NCBI GenBank assembly: GCA_949128115.1
Contig: OX421963.1
Location: 78,735,635 to 78,799,634 of the forward strand
DNA length: 64,000 nucleotides
Direction: 5' to 3'
From: Anaspis maculata
Taxonomy: Eukaryota; Arthropoda; Insecta; Coleoptera; Scraptiidae
Shown: positions 59,790 to 64,000 of the stretch, in pieces
How positions within the stretch are numbered: position 1 is the stretch's first letter
Layout of the letters: each line of letters begins with the position of its first letter
Translations under genes and position numbers: made by a program
The notes under the pieces: generated by a model
What the model saw: only the letters and a program-made list of their open reading frames with translations
Database searches by the model: none
What the model was told of the DNA's origin: nothing

Positions 59790-60200
59790 TCAATTCTTGC
59801 TCGTGGCCATGCTGTCAAGTACGGTGTCCATGGCGTTGATGACGTTTTCCAAATTCCTTCCCAATTCCACGATTTGGTTCTGTGAGCCGCAACCAACCAA
59901 TCGAGCAATCAATCTTCCAAGCAATTCAATTATTGCACGAGATATCCTAAGAGGTGTTTCAACCACTCTTCCAATCCAACCAAATATCTCAAACAATTTC
60001 ACAACAAACCAACGACATATATCACCGACTCGATCAACGATTATCCCCCGTGGCACAAGGTTAGATCGCATTTCTTGAACTGCTACATCTTATGAACGAA
60101 ATAAAAGTTAAAATGGCAAAACAAAACGATGGAAAAATTCACCTCCAAAAGTTGTGACGCAGCAAAACGCAAAGAAACAAAACAAAATTGCAGTTTTCAT
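59790..60200 (-). CDS. Small secreted protein, module B (116 aa, two exons)
   Basis: Exon 1 is 60143-60200 and exon 2 is 59790-60082, phase 1, intron 60 bp with the same GGAG/GTGAAT donor and GTAG/CAGTT acceptor context as module A. Signal peptide MKTAILFCFFAFCCVTTFG differs from A by one residue. The mature protein is longer and more hydrophobic and basic: DRVGDICRWFVVKLFEIFGWIGRV, then RISRAIIELLGRLIARLVG, then the shared block GCGSQNQIVELGRNLENVINAMDTVLD. TATAAAT is at 60258-60264. Signal peptide almost invariant but mature part strongly changed is the reverse of a drifting pseudogene and fits diversifying selection on a secreted product; that is inference. Intact. Function unknown. Confidence 0.78.
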
Positions 60201-60461
60201 GATGATTTTCTTCACTATAGGTACTGTGATTAACCCGCTGTAAGCTAACCGCGTCCAATTTATACAAGGAGACTTTACTACCTTTGTCATGGAATCCAAA
60301 TTAAAACTTCGTGAACATCGTGGAATTACTACGAAGATTTTCGTGCAGCTTTGATAAATTTGTCGTGTGTGCGATAAAAAAAAAATGTTCAGATTAAAAT
60401 TTCATTGAGTTTTATGCCATTGCCACGACCGACAACTCCATAAATCTTGGACTTGTAAGTA

Positions 60462-60504
60462 CAGTTTCTTGCGTTGGTAATTGATTTAGATGTGAGCAAT
60501 GGAG
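60462..60504 (+). pseudogene. Relic of the mucin-like gene first exon, module B
   Basis: CAGTTTCTTGCGTTGGTAAT, then TGATTTAGATGTGAGCAATGGAG and GTAAC match the end of exon 1 and the splice donor of the module A and C genes. The TATA box, start codon and first codons are deleted (the conserved block ends at CTTGGACTTGTAAGTA and jumps into the exon). No exon 2 was found downstream. Confidence 0.65.
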
Positions 60505-60509
60505 GTAAC

Positions 60510-62512
60510 AGCTACCTACCTATTGGCTAAAAATCAAAGGCATCATAGGCGCAGGGTACTGATATTTCTCCCTCAAAAAATAAGATGAAGAGATATAGAG
60601 ATTTTTATAGGATTCCATTAAATGTTTGTTCACCTTTCTTCTGTTTGGATTAGGAGGCCACATTTTTTCTCAAGCCGGGTAGCCCTGAATTACTGGAAAA
60701 GTTCCCAAAAGATTGCTGGAACATGAAATTATCGAATGTTTTATAATTTTGAGAGACTTAGAAAATTGAGAGCATGGTTGTTTTTTTGAAAAAGTTGTCA
60801 CAAAAAAATAATTTTTCACGTAATTGAAAAAACGCTACGTAGATATTGGGATGTTTGCGTGCACACGTACGTGCGACGTAACGTAACTTTCAACGTGGAA
60901 ATTGGCGAGTTTGTTATCTGGAATTCATTAGTTACGGGAGAGTTTTCACGTTCTACGTTGCGTTACGTCGTACGTTCAATCGCGAACTCCCTATTACAAG
61001 TTTTTGACCACACTCAGTAAACCGTATAAAAAGAATGGAGTTTTTATTTTTTTATCGAATAAAAAGTTGAAAAATTTGCAGTTTTTCCAGGGACGAAAAC
61101 TCGGCAACCGTTGGTCCGATTTCAAAAAATTTTCCTCAAAAAATTAGCTCAGTCTTTTCTCCAACTTTCATTCGCAGAATGTCTGCACTGCTTTTTTTTT
61201 CCAATCCACCGATTGTGCAAATTTCATTTTAAAAAAATGACCGTCGGAAAATCGAAACCGTGTCGACTTTGAAAATAGACCTACACGACGCCCAATCCAA
61301 TCTACTTCCGATATCAGTTGGAATTTTTCAAAAAAAAGTAGATCACCGAGCAGGAATGAGTTTTTGAGTGGAGTCCTGCTACAAAAGCGAGTCGTTCTGG
61401 TCAAAACACCGGCGAGAGCCCTTCTTGGGTGGCAACGGCCAGGAGAAATTTTGAAAATTCATTACGCCCGACTGGAGAATGTTGGGAAACTGTAACTGCG
61501 GCCTTGATTTTACTCTTTTGTTGTGTTGCTTACTGTCAAATCTGGTTCCAATCCATCAGATAGATTTTGAATAATCAACTGGTAAAGTTTTGAACTTTGA
61601 CATTTTTTATTATTTGTCAGATGACAGACAGGAGATAGGGCAATACCTTTAACTCTTCTGGATAGAGTTCTTCAGGAGCTTTCAAATGACATATTACACG
61701 TCAAGCTCCGTGAGATATATCTTCTGACATTTGTTGACAGTGACACTCCCGTTTGCAAGATGACAGTCAAAAACTAATGGGCTATTTCGAGAAAAAAACA
61801 TGTCCGCACACTAAATTTCGAGTCGGTCCGGTTAATGGTTTGGCAGTTATTGGGGATGATCACAAACAGACAGACATCATTCTGAAAATGGTCTTGATCG
61901 TCTTGGGGGACCTCAAAACGAATATATCCGGTGAAATCTCAAATCTCTTTCATGTTGGTGAGGAGTCGGGGAAGTAATATCGTGATTTTCTGTACTATTC
62001 TCGGACTTTAAAACTGTTGTTTTCGCACTCGTGTGAAAAGTTACGTTTTCCAGTTACGAGGTACTGCCATGAAGCCCTCGATATGGGATACCGTACGCTG
62101 AAATCGCTGAGCATGGCCTCGAATACTCCGATACTGATGAGACCCAAATAAAGTCGAAACACGTGTCTGTCAAGTTTCGGTGGTGGTTCTCAGTTGATCT
62201 GGCGTACGGGATTCCTCATACATTTATATCATGTATTCCTGCGATAGGACTAACCTTTTCATTCAAACTTGGTCTTTATGTCGGAAAGAGAACGATGTCG
62301 GAGAATTAACGAGTATTGTCACAGAATTGAAGTAAAAATTCCGTGAACATCGTAAAAATGATTATACAAAAATTTTCGTGAAAGTTCAATAAAATTAATC
62401 AGGTATGAAGTTGTCGTGAGTGTGAACTCGATTAAAAAAAAAGTTTGAAAATTTCATGTTTCGTTTCATGGGCACGACTAACTGTAGGTACGACCTTGAA
62501 GCCATGAGTAAG
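60510..62512. other. Spacer with dispersed repeat; lost minus partner of module C
   Basis: 61391-61715 is the second copy of the repeat at 26006-26320. A plus ORF of 74 codons at 61753-61977 is unassigned. From about 62330 the DNA matches the head-to-head regions of modules A and B (GTGAACATCG, TTTTCGTG-AG-TTCAATAAA), but left of this the TATA box and signal-peptide exon of the minus gene are not found, so module C has lost that gene. Confidence 0.5.
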
Positions 62513-62542
62513 TATAAATGGCAGGTGCCCAAAAACATCAGT
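62513..62542 (+). promoter_or_regulatory. TATA box and initiator of the mucin-like gene
   Basis: TATAAAT at 62513-62519 is followed 27 bp from its first base by a TCAGT arthropod initiator at 62538-62542, giving a 5' UTR of about 32 bp before the ATG at 62572. Confidence 0.7.
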
Positions 62543-62571
62543 GGGAGACAGAATCAAGTCGAGTATTCAAC

Positions 62572-63814
62572 ATGCAGTGTTTACCTTTATGTAGTTTTTT
62601 TGTGCTCGTGATTGGTCTAGGTGTAGGCAACGCAGGTAAGGATTATTGCCTATAGCTTTTTTTTCGATCTAAACAATGATTAGACCTGAAAAAAAGCAGA
62701 AACGTTAGTTCTCTTTATGGCGACATTCTGTTCTGTTTCAGCTTTGGAGGATCGGAGGCTCTTTGATTGCTGTAAGTCTGAGGCCTTGGAGAGTACTTTG
62801 GCAAAGCTTTATCGAATATCGATAAGAGTGGAGTACTTAAAGGAACTTGCTGATGAAATACAGTCGCAAACCACTGTTTCTACAACAACAAGTCCATCTT
62901 CAACTTATGGAACTGGCACCGTTTCTACAACATTGGGTTCACCTCCAAGTCATGGACCTAGCAATGTTTCCACATCATCGGGTCCACCTTCAAATGATGG
63001 AACTAGCACTCTTTCTACAATATTAGGTCTTTCTCCCAGTAAGGAACCTAGCAATGTTCCAGCATCAGTAAATTCATCTTCAAGTGATGGAGCTAGCACT
63101 GCTTCTGCAACATCAGGGCCACCTTCAACTACTGAAACTAGCAATGCTACAACACTGAAGTCGTCCTCAACTGATGGAACTAGCACTGTTTCAACATCAG
63201 GTTCACCTTCAACTAATGAAACTAGCAATGCTACAACATTAGGTACGTCTTCAACTAATGGAACTAGCACTGCTTCTACAACTTCAGGTCCACCTTCAGC
63301 TAATGGAGCTAGCAATGCTTCAACAGTAGATCCGTCTTCAAGTAATGGGACTAGCACTGTTTCTACAACATTAGATCCGTCTTCAACTGATGGAACTAGC
63401 ACTACTTCTACAACATCAGGTCCACCTTCAGCCAATGGAGCTAGTAATGCTACAACATTAGATACGTCTCCAACTGATGGAACTAGCACTGCTTCTGCAA
63501 CTTCAGGTCCACCTTCAACTAATGGAACTAGCACTGTTTCTACAACTTCAGATCCACCTTCAACTAATGGAGCTAGCAATGGTACAACAGTAGATCTGTC
63601 TTCAAGTAATGGAACTAGCACTGTTTCTACAACATTGAATCTACTATCAACTAACGAGACTAGCAATGCTACAACATTAAAGTCGTCTTCAATTGATGGA
63701 ATCAGCACTGTTTCTACAACACCAGGTTCACCTTCAACTAATGAAGCTAGCAATGCTGTAACATCAAAGTTGTCTTCAACTGATGGAACTAGCACTGTTT
63801 CTACAGCATCATAG
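62572..63814 (+). CDS. Secreted mucin-like Ser/Thr-rich repeat protein, module C (378 aa)
   Basis: Exon 1 is 62572-62635 and exon 2 is 62742-63814, phase 1, intron 106 bp (GCAG/GTAAGG donor, TTTCAG/CTTTGG acceptor). Signal peptide MQCLPLCSFFVLVIGLGVGNA. Next comes a non-repetitive domain of about 45 residues with a CC pair (LFDCCKSEALESTLAKLYR) and predicted helix. The rest, about 300 residues, is roughly 21 imperfect units of 14-16 residues alternating GTSTVSTTSGPPST-like and GASNATTLDTSS-like forms, rich in Ser/Thr with many N-G-T and N-A-T sequons: heavy O- and N-glycosylation is expected. Such proteins are secreted to gut, saliva or cuticle surfaces; the site here is unknown. The stop follows an unusual TCATAG where the repeat would go on in another frame, so a 2-bp insertion may have shortened it. 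Confidence 0.82.
62884..63810 (+). repeat. Coding minisatellite of the mucin-like gene
   Basis: About 21 tandem units of 42-48 bp with a core of ATGGAACTAGCACTGTTTCT or ATGGAGCTAGCAATGCTACA. The two unit types mostly alternate. Arrays like this change copy number readily, so length variation between individuals is likely. Confidence 0.85.
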
Positions 63815-63854
63815 GTCCGTCATCAACTTATGAGAATAGAAGTGAATTCGGAAC

Positions 63855-63860
63855 AATAAA
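63855..63860 (+). terminator. Poly(A) signal of the mucin-like gene
   Basis: AATAAA 40 bp past the stop codon, consistent with a short 3' UTR. Confidence 0.6.
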
Positions 63861-64000
63861 TGGGCGTTACGTGATGCGAGTAACCCTGATCCTGTCTGTA
63901 AGCAATTATTGATAACGATAGTTGGTGTTGGTAATAGTGAATATTTATTCGATAATTCTAGTAAAACATGCGTTGTTGGCCTTCTAATGTTAACGAACAA

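Noticed and set aside
62950..63795. 281-codon ORF on the minus strand opposite the mucin-like gene
   Set aside because: It is the antisense reading of the coding minisatellite. Repeats with no stop in one frame give long shadows in others. The sense frame has a signal peptide, promoter, splice sites and poly(A) signal; the antisense has none.
62884..63810. CRISPR-like regular repeats
   Set aside because: The units are contiguous, imperfect and in a coding frame, with no unique spacers, and the genome is eukaryotic.

Overview
This is a TE-rich, AT-biased stretch of an arthropod nuclear genome. The arthropod call rests on a two-exon RR-2 chitin-binding cuticle protein gene (45.6-48.0 kb), short insect-style introns, and insect-type retrotransposons (BEL/Pao, Ty3/gypsy, PHD-finger LINEs with an apurinic-type endonuclease). 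The crowd of foldback elements and the secreted mucin-like gene would suit a sap-feeding hemipteran, but nothing seen here proves the order. No rRNA, tRNA or CRISPR was recognised.

Layout. 0-9.4 kb: two near-identical copies of a BEL/Pao LTR flank a nearly full-length but broken LINE on the minus strand. That LINE carries two younger insertions with readable target duplications (a TTAA foldback and a 257-bp MITE). 9.4-10.8 kb: a LINE fragment with an RNase H domain. 10.9-32 kb: mostly gene-free DNA with several large foldbacks (3.0 kb at 16.8-19.8, 0.8 kb at 24.9-25.7, 1.07 kb at 27.0-28.0) and a 294-bp CAGTGGCGTA-ended MITE. 32.3-35.6 kb: a decayed gypsy element whose LTR-gag half is inverted relative to its pol half. 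40.3-43.9 kb: a second decayed gypsy element, split by a 1.68-kb foldback. 45.6-48.0 kb: the cuticle gene. 48.2-50.3 kb: a three-level nest, a MITE inside a hAT element (perfect 8-bp duplication) inside a foldback.

52.5-63.9 kb is the most gene-like part. It holds a tandemly duplicated module. Each module has a small secreted-protein gene on the minus strand facing a Ser/Thr-rich mucin-like gene on the plus strand across a conserved, roughly 0.3-kb head-to-head intergenic block. Module A (52.8-54.1) has an intact minus gene (98 aa) and a broken plus gene. Module B (59.8-60.5) has an intact minus gene (116 aa) and only a scrap of the plus gene's first exon. Module C (62.3-63.8) has lost the minus gene but keeps an intact plus gene (378 aa, about 21 Ser/Thr-rich repeats). 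A solo BEL LTR and a 5'-truncated LINE separate modules A and B. I did not recognise the small secreted family. The two-exon models are built from reading frame, conserved splice sites and conservation between paralogues, without transcript evidence.
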